Part shown: positions 38,745-52,334 of the stretch, piece by piece
How positions within the stretch are numbered: the stretch's first letter is position 1
Layout of the letters: the number at the start of each line of letters is the position of its first letter
Origin: Marchantia polymorpha subsp. ruderalis
Lineage: Eukaryota > Streptophyta > Marchantiopsida > Marchantiales > Marchantiaceae
Length of the DNA stretch: 64,000 nucleotides
Direction: 5' to 3'
NCBI GenBank assembly: GCA_037833965.1
Contig: AP031351.1
Location: forward strand, 8,444,501 to 8,508,500
Translations under genes and position numbers: made by a program
Notes under the pieces: generated by a model
What the model saw: only the letters and a program-made list of their open reading frames with translations
The model's database searches: none
Told to the model about the DNA's origin: nothing

Positions 38745-41412
38745 ATGTGCACTTCCCCTTCTTGTATGTAGATAAATCGAGATGTCACATGTCTCGAGTA
38801 GCCCCGTACCCTCCTCGCAGTACTCAACCTGTCAGGTGCATTGTATTCACAGCAGTTAAGATTTTGGGTATAAAATGTCCGATTAATTCACTTGCTTTGT
38901 CTTCAGATGATCATTCGCCATCTACAAATGCCAATCAGGACAATTAGGAATGGTGTCGGTGATGGCGGTCTAATTCTTTTTTTATGTAAAAGCGTTTCAC
39001 CGAAAGGTATGAGATGTTGCATAATCCAAAGTAAATATTTTAAGCAGGTCCAAATTTTGTTTCTCTATGGAGAAAATCCCCAATTGTATACTAAAACTCT
39101 TGTTCAAGATATATAAGAGATAGATCTCATTTCAACTTGTGTTTCAGAAAAGAATTTAGAAGTTTTTATAACGCCTGTTACTAGCTGAACTCAAATTCTA
39201 AGTCTCTTGAATATATTTACCATCTTCTATGCCGGAGGAATAAAATTGTAATCCAAGTGCTTCTCTTGACAATTGGGTTGATTTCTCGGTTCTGCAGTCC
39301 GCCTTCTTCTCGGGAAACAATATTAGTATGGCAAAAACAGTAAAATTTTGGCAGTCAGTTTTATTCTTATTCTTTTAAAACCGCACGTGGTAGGTAATAA
39401 TAACACTAAGGCAAACACGAACATCGGCAAATGGGGTATTCGCGTCTCGCTCCTCCTGGAAAATTACTGTGATTTCATATGGAATCTGCCATATTTGTCA
39501 TTTGCACTAAAATAGAGGAAGGAAAAATTAAGTCACTAGTGAAATAGGAGATATTCTCCACTGCACCAACAACATCCAGTTATCCATGTTGAATGTAAAG
39601 CAATTTGAGGTCTAGGGAAGACCTAAAGCTTTAGTTGATATACAGCAGGAGCAATATTCAAGCAGCATTTCCTAAAACGTGACTCCTCAAGGATACTGAT
39701 GACCTAGTTGCATGCAGAGACTTCAATAGAGCCACGACTTGAGCGACGTAACCCTCATCAAGTGTAAGATTAAACCAATCCCACAAAGAACCAAGGACTA
39801 GACAGGATAGAAAAGCAGGAAGCTGCGACAGGAATCGCCTGGGCCCTTCAATAAAATAACACAATTCAACCGACTAATACAAAGTCCAGACCTGGATCTG
39901 TCAGAAAATTTTACTCACAGAAGGACCGATCACGACATCAAACGAAGAAAAGTGTTTTGATCAGACCATCTGACCATTAACACACCTTTCCCACATACGA
40001 GATTCTTATTCAGTAACGTGCTACTGCGTCCTCACTTTAATCTTGGACAAAGTGAGGAAGGCAGCAAGAATCTTGATTCATATGCTTACTAAGATTTTGA
40101 TAAGATGTCACAAACTCACATAAGAAAATTTAAGTTTGTGTAAAATATTAAAACCTGAGATTTTAGAATCCCAATGTGCAACCTTTCCCTGGTTGAATGA
40201 TACGATGACCACAATTGCACCCGGCTAACGATTTCTGTTCAGAATCCACAACATCGATTTATGGTGGATGATAACTCGTATAATAGATTCAGATGATATT
40301 CAACAAACGGTTACAGCAGAGCCTTTGACCTCGCTTAGAAAGAAAAATGACTGCAACTATGTATGAACGATACCATTCACGTATAAAACAACTGGTACGA
40401 TCTTATCCATTAGGTCTCTTTGTCGTCCTCTAGCTCCTATCGGGTAAAGTCTTCTTCCAATCTAGTTCCGACAACTCCACCTTCCAGATGTATATGCCTT
40501 CGGTGATATTATATCTGACAAACATAATCACAGCCAGTGAGCCATAGTCTCTTTTTGCTCGCTTCCAGATACATGTTAAAAATCTTTTTCCTGAAACGCA
40601 TTTTCGTCAGGACTCGTATCAGCAACTCTGAAGATATGAACAGGAGAGCAGTAATTATGATCTCTAATATGTGGCCTGGAGCTATCACTCGGGAAAACTA
40701 CATTGAGTTTCTTCAGCAACCTTGGAGCTCAGAGTATCCCATCTCCATCCAACTTGTAGCAACCGGAAAACAATTTGAGAAAGGTAAATGCATAATAGTA
40801 TCTTAGATAAGTCAACATATTCAATTTGCAGGCGAGTAAAACATTGGGTTTGTTCCAGTAAAGAACGTGTTGATACGATAAACACAGCGTGGTAAACTGC
40901 TAGGTTCCTACGAACAGTAATTTGCATCAGGCTTCTTGAGCAACATCAAACGGCGAGAGTCTTAAACGCTTAAGCAGTAACTTTATGATTTCTTCAGAGA
41001 TCATAACTTCCAAATCTCAAATATCATAACTACGAACCATATTAGTTTCTTACCAGGGCGAAGGTTTATAGGATTGAGTCTTGGGTTCCCATCTCTGTGT
41101 ATCTTGAAGAGAGTGAGAACATCCCCAGACCTACTTCGACTGTCTTGAGATGAAAGCCATGTGTCGTCTGATCACAACATGTCCACAATCATTTCACAGC
41201 ATCTTTCCGAAAAACCCAGAAGACTCTGCAAGTAGACTTCTCAGTCATCAAACTCAATAAAGGGAGTACATGTGGTAGTAGTAAATATATCAATAATCTG
41301 GACAGATAGGTGGAAAACAATATCCCCATGCCACCTATGGCAGAAAACTGCATCACGATTCACCAACCGAAGTGGTAAAGTGTAAAGCAAAGCACCTTCA
41401 GTTGGTAGACGA
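38745..41412. other. Intergenic region between EthD gene and TAP46
   Basis: These are the 3' flanks of two converging genes. Open frames are short, without domains. Nothing else could be supported apart from a small inverted repeat near 40030-40058. Confidence 0.4.
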
Positions 41413-44400
41413 TCAACGGACAGGTTTAGAAGATGAATTTCCGGCTCCCCTGGGATTTTCATCTTTCCAGTCATCCCACGCCCTGGCTTTATACTCCGCT
41501 CCTTCATCATCGCTGTCATCTTCTCCATCGGGTCTCTTTCTTATCTCCGTATGCCAGGAGGTGTTCGCCTCTGCTTGCATCTTTGCATTCTGTTCGTTCC
41601 ACTTCGTCATCATTTCCATTTCGGCTAGACCAGCTTGTTCTATACTCATGGTAGGCAGCCTGCATCATACACACGTGGTTCATGTTTATGATCTCAGCTG
41701 CATCTGAGACAAGGATAACGGGATAGATGGGATGTGGAAAAGAAAGGCAAAAAAGAGAAATCAACCATTACAACATTATTGACTATGAAATCAATAACCT
41801 CCACATGCATGCAGTCGACACCAATACAGACGGTGCAGATGAAGATTGTATTTGCAATGGTCAAAGCAAATATCACTCATAGAATGCTAATTTATGGATC
41901 AGACTATCTGGAAGTGGAAATGAAGAAAACTCCAATGCAGAAGATTAGGCATCCATCACGGACGGTACCATGCAGGGGCATGCGTGCATGCTGTTATGGT
42001 CTAAATACTCATAAGTCTAAAACCATTGATGTCCAATAGCTTTTATAGTAATAGCTGGATCTACTACCTCGTCCATTTATGTAAATTCTCTTGATTGATA
42101 CGAATCATACTTTTTTTTAATACAGATGACAAACTCTGTGATGCAGCTCATGAAATCAAACATAGATGAATGCAGACCACCGAATACTTCCATACCTGTG
42201 GGTGGGTTGGAAGACCTCAGCCACCATTCTTTCTCTCTCTGTCGACATGCTGCCGTCAATGACACTAGCGGGTCCAAAAAGTAACGGCCTATGTTGTTGC
42301 AGCTGCGGTTGATGATATATATCTCTGATTACAGGTGCTCTCCCCTCTATAACATCTTGGCCATACGCTGCGGCTGCTAGTGCTGGGTTTCTAATTGTTC
42401 TTGCTTTAGATGCAGCTTCCTTGTGCCATGACTCTGCTTTTGCTTGTCTCTCGTCAAGAATACTTTTAGTCAGGGCCTCATTTCCAAGCTGTGGGGAAGA
42501 AAGTTCAAATGCAATGATCACGATAATGTCAGCCTCTGTATTACTTTATGATAACACTAGACGGTTCATGAACGGTTCGACAACGAACTTATAAACAGGT
42601 GCATGCAAGTGAAATTAGAACTCTTTTATTAATAAACTGTAGCACCTTGAACAAAACAGGAGTAACTTCTGCATACAAAGACGTACGTTGAAAAACAAAA
42701 CAGGAAACAGTATCGTTGTGTTGAAAAAGTTTCAAAATATTTCAAAATTTGAACGTTATAATGTTCGAACGTTGCAATTCCGTGTTCTGAGCACAGCAAA
42801 CGCAGAAGTTTTTAAAAATGATGGGAAAAACACGATGGTATCCGGAGAGTATTCTCAAAAATCATACCTTGCCCTGCACTTCTTGAATAGCAACTAGCAT
42901 GTCTTCTTCCTTTTTGAGCATATCGACTAGGTCAAACGCCTGTTGAAAAGAGGGACAAAGTTTCGTGATTGACTGGGTGTATGATCATTGTATGCGATGT
43001 ATACGATCGTGAAACCTAGATTGCTGTAGGTTATAGTGAACAATAGCAGCTGTGGTGAAATTAAAAGAGTTTTTCGAAGCAACCCTAAAGCGTTACTCAC
43101 TGACTGATTGACTAAAATCCTCAATCGTTTTTGAGAAGTACAAGAAAAATGCTACTAACCTTGCACAAGAGATACGAGATCTGCGCGAACTGAGCCTGTA
43201 AAGCCACCAAAGAGGACAAAACAAATGTGAGAGTTGATACAGCATCTATCGATCAAAATTACTCAAAATTACACAAGCAAAAAGATGTTCCAGAGAGACA
43301 CTGAATACATTTAAGTGACAATTTCTGCAAAGGTAGGTCGAATTTAAATACCTCTCGTTCTTCCTCGTCATCTTCATCTGGTAGATCTTCTTCTCCGTGC
43401 TCTACGTTGGAGGTTTTTGCGGCGGCTTGCGTTGAACGCCTCCGACGCTCCCTTCTCTCTTTTATCTCCTGCAGCTTGGACTCTGCTGCTTTCTGCCTCT
43501 TAAAACGGGCCACCTGAATGGGAACCTCCTCTTTTAAAACCGGGCCAAAGTCGTAACCTTCTACAAACATCCTACAAAGGCGAACATGCAGTCTATGATT
43601 CACATCCAACTTTCAGTCTAAAACATTTACTACACAGATGTGGGAACATGTCACTACATCAATGGTATGATTGTGCTAGTAAGAACTCTATGTTCGATGT
43701 TGGATAAAGCTCACTTTTTCACTTCTCCTAGTCTCGGCATTGGCAGGAGTATCCCTGGTCAAAGCTTCCAATTCTCCTCCAGGTACGAGATTCAAGTTAT
43801 CACAATTACGTATGAATGCCTGTGAACAATAAGCAATCGATCGTAGCACCAAGTTAGACAAGGTGGCAATGATAAGACATTGTACAACGAAACTTAGGAA
43901 GCACCATAAAGACCCAACAACTCAAAGCCTTCAGCCGTTTGCTAGTCTTCCATCCAAGTATGTGTTCTTTCACTGATAATCTGTGGTGACACTAAAGTAG
44001 AGACCATGCAGAGTTCAATCGAAAGTATTACGCATCTCGAATTTAGTGTTCTCTTGATGTTTAGTGTATGACATACGATGGGTCACTCCGAGGTAGCAAA
44101 AAAATGACATTACCTCTTGAACCATGAGCACAAACACTCTAAACAGAGCAGCATAAAATTGTGTACATTCAAAGACTTTCTAAGGGCAACACGACGGCAT
44201 CTAAAATGGTAGGTGACCACAATAACGACTCGAGAAGTTGCAATTTCGTACTTTCAAATTCGATTGGGAGGCCCTCACGATTTGCAATCGATCAGATGAT
44301 GCTAGCTTCTCAGTAAAATCACCTAGATAATAAGGAACCTGTAAATGTAGAAAGAACCAAATTTAAAAGTACAAGAATGTCAGGTAAATAAACCACCAAA

Positions 44401-45160
44401 AGAAAGGACATAACAACATTTGAGAAGTCAACCTTTACATCTACAAATTACTTGAACGAACGAGCAGAATTCAAGGCAGCACAAGCTTTGAGCTAAACTA
44501 TGGTATGCAAGGATCCGAAACGACAGAGCACAGACCAGAAAATATTTCAAATCCGCGGTGGATATATCTTCTTTCTCTTCATTTGTCGAAAATAGACCCA
44601 GCCTGTCAATTTTCTCCTGACATAACTCTAATAAAGCACAAGCTCGTCTTACTTGCTCCTGTTCTCACGACAGGCAACGTCACCATGTCAGCTTTTCAGC
44701 AGGCGAAAGATAATGACAAATTACAAAACTACACGAATGGCACTCATGATCAGAACCGTCAACATTGTCAACCACTAACAGTAACACTCAGAACAACAGA
44801 GAGCGCAGAAGAGTATGAAGGAAAATCAAGCCAATGCATCCGCAAAGGTTGAATCAAGAATAATGTTCGATTCCCCAACAAATCGGCCAGAAGGGCAATT
44901 TCCACAATTCCTCGTAACAACTGATAGAAGAGGACCAACATCACCTGTTGATTCGGACACAAGTACTACGGATCTCACGAATGGGATGAATGTATCAGAC
45001 GGATGACAGCTTTCAATCTAACTAGATCCTCGTGGATAGTGGATCAACATTGCACTGAACCTACCGGCTCTAGCGTTGATGTCGTCGAAAGGTTATGCAG
45101 CTGTAAAGCCCGCTCGTATAGAGCCGGAAGAGGCGCATCCTCCAAAAACTCCTCTCCCAT
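41413..45160 (-). CDS. TAP46: TAP46, PP2A-associated alpha4/Tap42 protein (9 exons)
   Basis: TAP46 binds catalytic subunits of PP2A-type phosphatases (PP2A, PP4, PP6) and acts downstream of TOR kinase in growth and autophagy control. Nine exons join in phase: 45065-45160, 44536-44658, 44252-44338, 43715-43819, 43352-43513, 43160-43195, 42868-42939, 42196-42488, 41413-41659, for about 406 residues, the usual plant length. Recognisable blocks in order: MGEEFLEDAPLPALYERA; LGLFSTNEEKEDISTADLKY; VPYYLGDFTEK; VARFKRQKAAESKLQEIKER; the acidic HGEEDLPDEDDEEE; LLFGPASVIDG and STERERMVAEVFQP; and the C-terminal ARAWDDWKDENPRGAGN. The first part is the TPR-like helical phosphatase-binding domain. The acceptor at 43513 was chosen because it restores RRSEKVARFKRQ; upstream alternatives around 43557-43571 exist. 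Confidence 0.95.
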
Positions 45161-47783
45161 TCGAACGAGCGTTCTGTCCTAGATTTCAGATTGCTCTTTC
45201 ACAACAAATCTAATGATTCTACCAAAATCGGCACGGAAACACGGAAAACTCTTCACTGCCTGATAGAACTGCTTCCAAAGATGGTTCACAACTTGACAAA
45301 AAAAGAGCGAAGGAGGAGAAAGTCAATAAGAATCGAAACTGAGTCCAAGCTGATGGAGGTTTGCTTAAGAGGAGAGACCGGACGTGATTCATGGAACACA
45401 GTTTGAACAATGTTGTTCTTCACTTGTAGGGCACGGCACAGAACAGGTCTCGCTAACTTAGAGGTCATTTTAGCGGTCACTCACACTTCAACGGCAGATG
45501 TAGTTTTAGATACGTCTTGTCTTGTTCTCCGCCTTCCGCAGGACCCTCGCCAGCGACTTTTCAGCGCGCGAAAGAAGACCTCCACTGAAGACATCATTTC
45601 CTTAGAAGTTCCGTGACTTTTGCACACTCGTCTTGCCCTCCATTCCCTTCCCTTCCCCCTCCCTTCCCTTCCTTCCGATCTCCCTTTTCTTGTTTGGCTC
45701 TGCCGACGAGCGATTGCTCTCTCTCTGTACGACAAATTTCGCATCGAACTTCTTCTCCTTCCTTCTCGCGTAGTTTCTAGAATATGCAATCAGGCTCATC
45801 GTCGAATGTCGTGCACTTAAAAAAGATATGGCGCATATGTTCATTTCTTCCTTCCGTCCTTTTCGTAGTAACGGGACGTCTTGCGGAGTTCTTTGTCGAT
45901 GTAATTCATGATACACAATCGCCGACAAGCCTTGCAGTTGGGCATGAGTTTTCTTCACCATAAGCTTAAAGGAGAATGACGAGACGTACAGATTCCAAGG
46001 GTGAGTGAGTGACGTGCATGATACTAAGACTTGAAATCCTCGAAAAGTTTTGCAGTACGACCTTGCATTACTGCTCGAATCCGACATTTGGAATGTACCA
46101 AGAATCAAAGAAAGGTCCACATTGACTACGAAAAGGAGGTGAGAAGTACGGGGCTGGTGGCAAGAAAGTAGCTGCCTGACGAAACGCCGACGAAGTCAAG
46201 ATGAGGTCTTCATGCGCCTGCCTGCCTTTTGTGCACTCGTGCGTGCTCGACATACTGTACATTCTATCGTATGTATTATCTTGAGACCTCATGTCTCATG
46301 AGTCATGAGACATGTGTATGTATCCTCCACCGCCTCGTGACCGAGACATACATAATCCACACATCGTAACCTTCTGATTTATTTCGGATGATTATTATTC
46401 CATTCAAAAAACATGTATTAGTATTCATTTTAAAGAGTTGTCGGCTTTTTCTGTCTTCTCTAATCAAATTTCATTTTATGAAACAAAATCAAATAGTAAT
46501 TCGAGATCGGGACGTTATTATTTGTTAAATATAGATTTCAATTGTCGTTCCTTGATATATGACTATACGTGGAAAAATAAATCATCTTACTGCGAAACGA
46601 TTTACATGGCCATGGGCTAAACAAATGGAAGTTTTAAGTGTATGTGGCGATCAAAATATACAGTTCTAAGGTTTAAATAATTATATATATATATATATTC
46701 TCAGGTTATTATGATAGTGGATGATTATCTAATTATTAAAATGTTCTATATTTCACTTTATTTTGGATATACATCAAGTTTTTTATTCATAGAATAATCA
46801 CGTAGATCATAACAAATAAAAAAAACTTTTTTAGTAATTTTTTAAACATATTTCTCATTGCCATTATACAGAGACGAGAATATTGTTTTTTAATTGGGTA
46901 TCACCATATTTTCTCAATTCACATGGCCCCCCTCTTACTTTGTTTGTGGGGGATCCTCGGGAAAGGTAAGCGGCGCCATAATAAGGATCATGCAACAAGT
47001 AAGCCCTCCAAACGAAGACGTAGATAACGCCTAACAGATCTCCACCTGACCGACTGAACGACAACGTCCGCGTCGGAATAGCGTCACCGGCGATCGGGAT
47101 AACCCTCTGTTACCACATGTCAAGCCGGCGGTATCTGGAGGGGAGACCAGACGGACATGGGAGACACCGCGAGTGTTGTTCGGCCCGGGCTAATGCGAAT
47201 CGCTCTATTTCAAATTCCTCCCCGGCCCTTCTTACAAAAAGGGGCAAGGACGGCCCGTCCTGGACGGGGCTACTCGGATTCGACTGCCGGCCTGTGAACA
47301 GACAAGGCTCCGATACGTTGTCGGCTGAATCCGCTAACCACGTAGAGGTCGGCTTGCCACCACGTCCGGCAGCATGTACACGCAGTGGCTTACGGGGTTG
47401 GACGAGAAGGGTTCTCAGTGACTAATCTAAGGAATAAAAAAAAATAGATAATAAAGCGTCGACGACGCAGGTTTTGGAGAGAACCCGCTCCTGGATCCCC
47501 CGTAAGCAGGTCAACGAGTGCGAGTCGCCTTCCTCGGATGTACCTCGGCTCGATGGAGTTTCGTCGAAGATTGCCGAATTGGCATATGCCGATGGATATT
47601 TGGAACGAGAATGTCTCCCCTTGTTCTGACATGCAGACGAAGATTTAAACCTAGATTGTGATGATTAATTGGAAAAGTCTTGAAGTTGAGTCGTAAGCTC
47701 GTTTGTAACGTGGATGAGCTTCGGAGGATTGTACGTGTGAGACTGGCGGATTTCTCGAGGAGGAGGAGGAGGAGGAGGTCTCG
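45161..47783. other. Intergenic region upstream of TAP46 and the small membrane gene
   Basis: 45161-45700 is the likely TAP46 promoter and leader. 46400-46900 is AT-rich with a (ta)n run near 46682-46699. 46920-47760 is GC-rich and probably the promoter of the gene at 47784. A 25-bp palindrome lies at 46290-46314. Open frames are low-complexity or short. Confidence 0.4.
46290..46314. repeat. 25-bp palindrome
   Basis: Arms catgtctcatga (46290-46301) and tcatgagacatg (46303-46314) flank a single central base. The palindrome is exact. Confidence 0.85.
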
Positions 47784-48098
47784 ATGGGTTTGATGGGTTC
47801 GATCGAAGAATTTGGGGATTGGGTGAGGAACATTCATCATGAAGACGACGGCGATAAGCAATGGGGAGGACACGGAGAAATCTTGTTCTGGATCTTTGTT
47901 TTGTTAGCGCACGTAGGACTGGTTGTGTACGCTTCTTGGAGACTTGCGGAGAGGCACACGGAGGCCACCGGATGCTCCGTGATGGTACCAGTGAAAGTGG
48001 ATGCAGCTCTGCCGACGTCTTCTGCTTCCGGCGAATTCGAACTCTCCACCACCATGACTAACAGGAAAAAGGGCAGAGGGATCCCTTTCTTTCGATAG
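47784..48098 (+). CDS. Possible small single-pass membrane protein, unknown function
   Basis: A 104-residue open frame starts MGLMGSIEEFGDWV. It has an acidic/His N-terminal segment (HHEDDGDKQW), one clear hydrophobic helix (about residues 33-50, FWIFVLLAHVGLVVYASW) and a polar Ser/Thr-rich tail ending in basic residues. It follows a GC-rich upstream region and a (gga)n run at about 47757-47778. I recognise no family. Competing open frames on the opposite strand have no such organisation. It could be a real short gene, the first exon of a longer one, or chance. Confidence 0.4.
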   Translation: MGLMGSIEEFGDWVRNIHHEDDGDKQWGGHGEILFWIFVLLAHVGLVVYASWRLAERHTEATGCSVMVPVKVDAALPTSSASGEFELSTTMTNRKKGRGIPFFR

Positions 48099-48811
48099 AA
48101 GGTTGATGGATTCAAACTTTGGGGATGAGATTTTGAAGCTTTCGTAGCACCGAATGCAACCCAAACACGGCAATTCAACAGCCCAAGCAGTCTTCTGGAG
48201 CACTTCAGCAGAGGAACAGATTCGTAGTATCTGAATTAGGACCGTGATATTCAGCTGAAAGTGCGGGATCCAGAGTTGCATTTCGAGTGTATCCACTGTC
48301 TGTCAAATTGGTTAGAAAATTGAGGTGCAATTTGGTGACGGGATTGCACCTGCACCACCTCCATTTGGCCACGGTTTCCTTGTAGACTTTGCTCCATCCA
48401 GAATCAGAAGCTGGATCTGTACATGATGTGTGGTCTTCTGACTGATTCATCCAATATGAAACGGATATCAATCACCAGGTTCTCAGTTCTGTGACTTTGC
48501 ATCATCAAACTTCCTTCCGATCCGAGTGCGCAATGCATCCGCACTCACCCAAATTTCACCCCAGAACTGTCCTACAATGTGGCAACGAGCTTCTATTGCG
48601 CTCTGTTTGAAGCTCCTCGGGCTGGCACACCTTGCCACTCGAGGCCTCCCTCCCGATCTGCGCGGTGAATAAACTCGAGGGAAAACTTCGACAAATGCGT
48701 GGACTCGGTTCTCCGAAGCAGATTCGAATGCTGTGAGAACTGTTACCAGCAAATGATGATGTCAGGCTCTTTCTTACACCGTGTCGTTGTATGTGAGAGA
48801 GATAACGAGGT

Positions 48812-48868
48812 TGGAATGCATTAAACTTGAATGCATTCCAGGTCCCTTTAATGATTAAAGGGACCTGG
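48812..48868. repeat. Two adjacent perfect hairpins
   Basis: The first hairpin has arms 48812-48822 and 48830-48840 (tggaatgcatt/aatgcattcca, 7-base loop). The second has arms 48838-48851 and 48855-48868 (ccaggtccctttaa/ttaaagggacctgg, 3-base loop). They overlap by three bases. Confidence 0.9.
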
Positions 48869-51800
48869 CCGCTGGGTGCTCATGGCCTGCCGATCAGCAC
48901 GGTGCATGCATGAGTGTGACGACGCAACCCTGCAGATCATGCCTTCATGGATTCCTCGTGAGTGAGTCGAGAGTGTGTTGACGAGACTTTCTACGGTCAG
49001 ACTCCAAACTGTCAGAGACTGTCGCTTGGATCCGCTGGTGCTTGACTGACTGATCATTCAGTTTACACTGAAGCCCATTCATGACCACGAGTCGGCACAA
49101 GACAGTTTCAGCAAGTCGATCAGGACTAGTGATAGTTACATGGGATTCTTTTTCATCCTTCCTATGGAGAATTGTCAAGCATGGAATAAAGAAGACATGC
49201 CACCACATCCTCAATCACACAAATTACATCATATGACTCATACGTATGAATTAAACAATCCACAATGTGTTGTAGGTCTCAGTGTTTTCTGTAGCATTCG
49301 TTAGATATTTGTACAGTATACAGTTTGCTAGTGTTCTACTCATCTTTATGGAAGGTTTGATTTAATCGAATAGTTTAATTCAATTGGGTTTAGTCTTAAT
49401 CGTCTTCAACTTCATAATCGTCTGGTTGGTTGAGGTGGTATTTCTATTTATTCTTCCTCCAGTGCCTCGTCCCGTTGTGAACATAAAGGACATACGTAGA
49501 CAGAATGTGTCACTATGTATGCTACTGTGTTGAGGCAGCATTGTTGTAAAGCTACATCAGTATTCCTTCGTTTGACCAGCAAAAACTGAAACTGACCTTT
49601 TAGCAAAAATTGACCTTTCAGCATATACATGAACTTGATTATGTAGATTTGAGGTGTATGAAAATAATGAATTGGGTGACATATAACAAATCGCGAGGAA
49701 TGGATTCGCGACATACTGACAGAATTTAATCTCTGGTAGAAGTTACACAGAATACCATTATTGCGAAGTCCACTTCGTCGATGTGATCGGATACTTTTCT
49801 TTTAAAAAGTTTGACATCCTGGTGCTGTACGTTCAATTCAAATTGAACACATATGGAGTGAATCGCATGAGTTGAAATGTAGTGTTGCGTAACACCATCT
49901 TGACTCTAAACTTACAGTACACACGTGTGGGTATTTCCGAAATTTTAAGATCCCACAAAGGAACTTGTAAAATAGAATCTGAGTGCTGCGGTTTGAAACC
50001 TTCAAGTCCACTCACACCCTGTAACCAGCCATGAGAAGGGCCATCTTAGTTGAGAAAATTTCAAATTCCAGTATTGAATTTTCAGTGGCCGAATTTCACA
50101 TTACTTCTTCTACTCCTTACAAACTACTGAGAATGAGAACTTACGAGGATTTTCAATGATCTGTCAAGGCATATAGTACGCTGAGTCACTTCAAAAATAC
50201 TTTTGGGCTCACATGGCTTTCAATGCGTTGAAAAGAGACATGAAAATCTTCGAATACCCATGACTGTAACTATCACAGTAATCTCTATACCTTCTCCGTC
50301 CAAAATTAGATTACTTCCGGAATGGGTGCTTAGTAAGAAAGACGAGGCGCGCTTTGGATTGTTCAGACTACATGGTTTCGTTCTAGTGCACAAACTATGA
50401 CAGTTATACTCATGTTGTCAAACCTGGTGAGATTGGGCATGGCTCTAGTGACCAGACTTGACGAAGAGATGATCTCGGGTCAGATGGTGTTGGGCGTTCC
50501 GCCAGTACCAACCCGACCTAAAGTCAACCTTTAGCAGTACACATCAGATCGTATGGTAGGAGCTCATCACACCAACATATATGCTTCAGGGTGAACGCTT
50601 ACCCAGAAAAAGTGAAAGGAGATGTGAGTTTTGCTTTGGATGGTTATTTGATTGATAAAAGATACAGGTTGCGGTATCTGCAGACTGGTCATTTCAAGCA
50701 GCTTGGTAGCCGTACCTTTCGTCCCATTGAGGTAAGTATAGCGTACCCGGACATTTCAGACATGAAAGGTAAATCAAGTGTATGGGATTGAACATCTTGA
50801 GCTTCTAAGGAAGAAAAGAAGTTTTCACTTGCGTCCAGCCCTTCGACATTAGACAACAGACAACGCGAATGATAAACCATAACCTCGTTCCGAGAAAACA
50901 ATTTGAATCTTGACAAGCTAATGGCACCACAAAGTTCGTCAACTATGAAGGTCCATTACCAAGCTTGCAAATTCGAAGCCACTGTCTTCTTCACACATCC
51001 CCGTCATCGAATCAACGTCTTCGCATCAATCAAACCGATCATAATTTGGGGTCTTTGACAGATGCTGCAATGAAGAAACAAGTAGACTGAAACAATCAGC
51101 TCCAGCATAATGTTGACTGCAGCCAAGGCTGATTGCAAGTGGTCAAGATTAACGTCGTTCGGCTACCTTCAAAGAGTATGTTCACACGTGCAGATGTACC
51201 AGGTGCATGCATGAATATAGTCATAACGGACATTTTACGTCTTGGAAAGCGATAACTATGTAAGTGGGCACCCACCTTTGTCCCATAGGTCAAGTAGAAC
51301 GTTGTGTACTTGTGTGTGTACGTGCCTCGGCTGCCTGGCGTTGGTTAGTTCGCCAAGATAGGATCTCTACGAACTTCGTTTCAAGCGTACTCTGTAAAGC
51401 ATAAGGGGAGGCCAGCATACACGGAGTACGTCAGGACGGATATACGGTTGATTCAAAAACATTTCACTTTGCAAGTATGACCACTGTCAACAAGCCAAGT
51501 GTAGTGCCAGAATTTGCAACAACTTTTCCATGACAAGAATTTGACAAAACACGAGCTCATAAGAGACTCATGATGATCTGGTGTCAACCTTCTTATGAAG
51601 ATGCGTGCACATAAGATGATATGGTTTCTCTTCTTCGATACCATGAACATGTTAGGACTGACCATTAGCGCTTATACATAAATCGAGAAATTCTTACACG
51701 TCAAATAACATACTCCGGCTCAAGATTGTGGAACCAACCTTGCCGAGTGCCTCGATTGCGAGTCAGCAACCTCAGCAGGGCACTGGGAGAATCAGAAGGA

Positions 51801-52307
51801 TAAGATGTGGTTCTGAAAGTTAAGCACACGGTAATGAAGTCAAACTGACGGCGAACTTTTAACTTTTCGATGAGTATAATTGATCAGGTTCTATGTGACC
51901 ATCCATGCGATGGTTTTACTTTAAGGGCTGAAAGTATATGCTTATCCATCACATGGTACATGGCCCTTGTTTGTAGGAAAGGACCATGAGTTCTCCTGTT
52001 TGAAGCATTTGGCGATGAAGGCCATGAAATACTGAGCTCCAGACCATTTGAAGTTGCACTTAAGATAGTGAGAACAACAAACAAACTGATCCTAAAAGAA
52101 TCCGTAGCACACGTACTTCAGAAAAACAAACCGGCTGAAATCTTGATATTACTGAAGATACTGAATATACATAGAAGTACACGACGATTTCTCCACAACA
52201 CGTAAAACAACGTTAGCCTTGAAAGCTGTAATATCCTCAGTTAAGAATCTAAGATGAGACATTACGACTACCCGAGTGGTAATGAACATTGTTGCGATGC
52301 TGGATTC

Positions 52308-52334
52308 AGCAAGAGTACTTCCAGTACTCTTGCT
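52308..52334. repeat. 12-bp hairpin
   Basis: Arms 52308-52319 (agcaagagtact) and 52323-52334 are exact reverse complements around a 3-base loop, about 650 bases beyond the TAF8 stop codon. Confidence 0.85.

Noticed and set aside
43521-43609. Extended N-terminal part of the open frame around MFVEGYDFGPV as TAP46 exon sequence
   Set aside because: It is open but not in phase with the preceding exon by good splice sites. The acceptor at 43513 gives the conserved RRSEKVARFKRQ joint, so this stretch is taken as intron.
45481-46120. Minus-strand frames of 102 and 172 codons upstream of TAP46
   Set aside because: The Arg/Gly/Glu-rich portion reflects a CT-rich tract on the other strand. No domain and no plausible exon structure.
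51739-51835. Faint resemblance to a 5S rRNA segment (gttaagcacacgg)
   Set aside because: Only a short core resembles 5S rRNA; the rest does not follow the gene's length or internal promoter layout.
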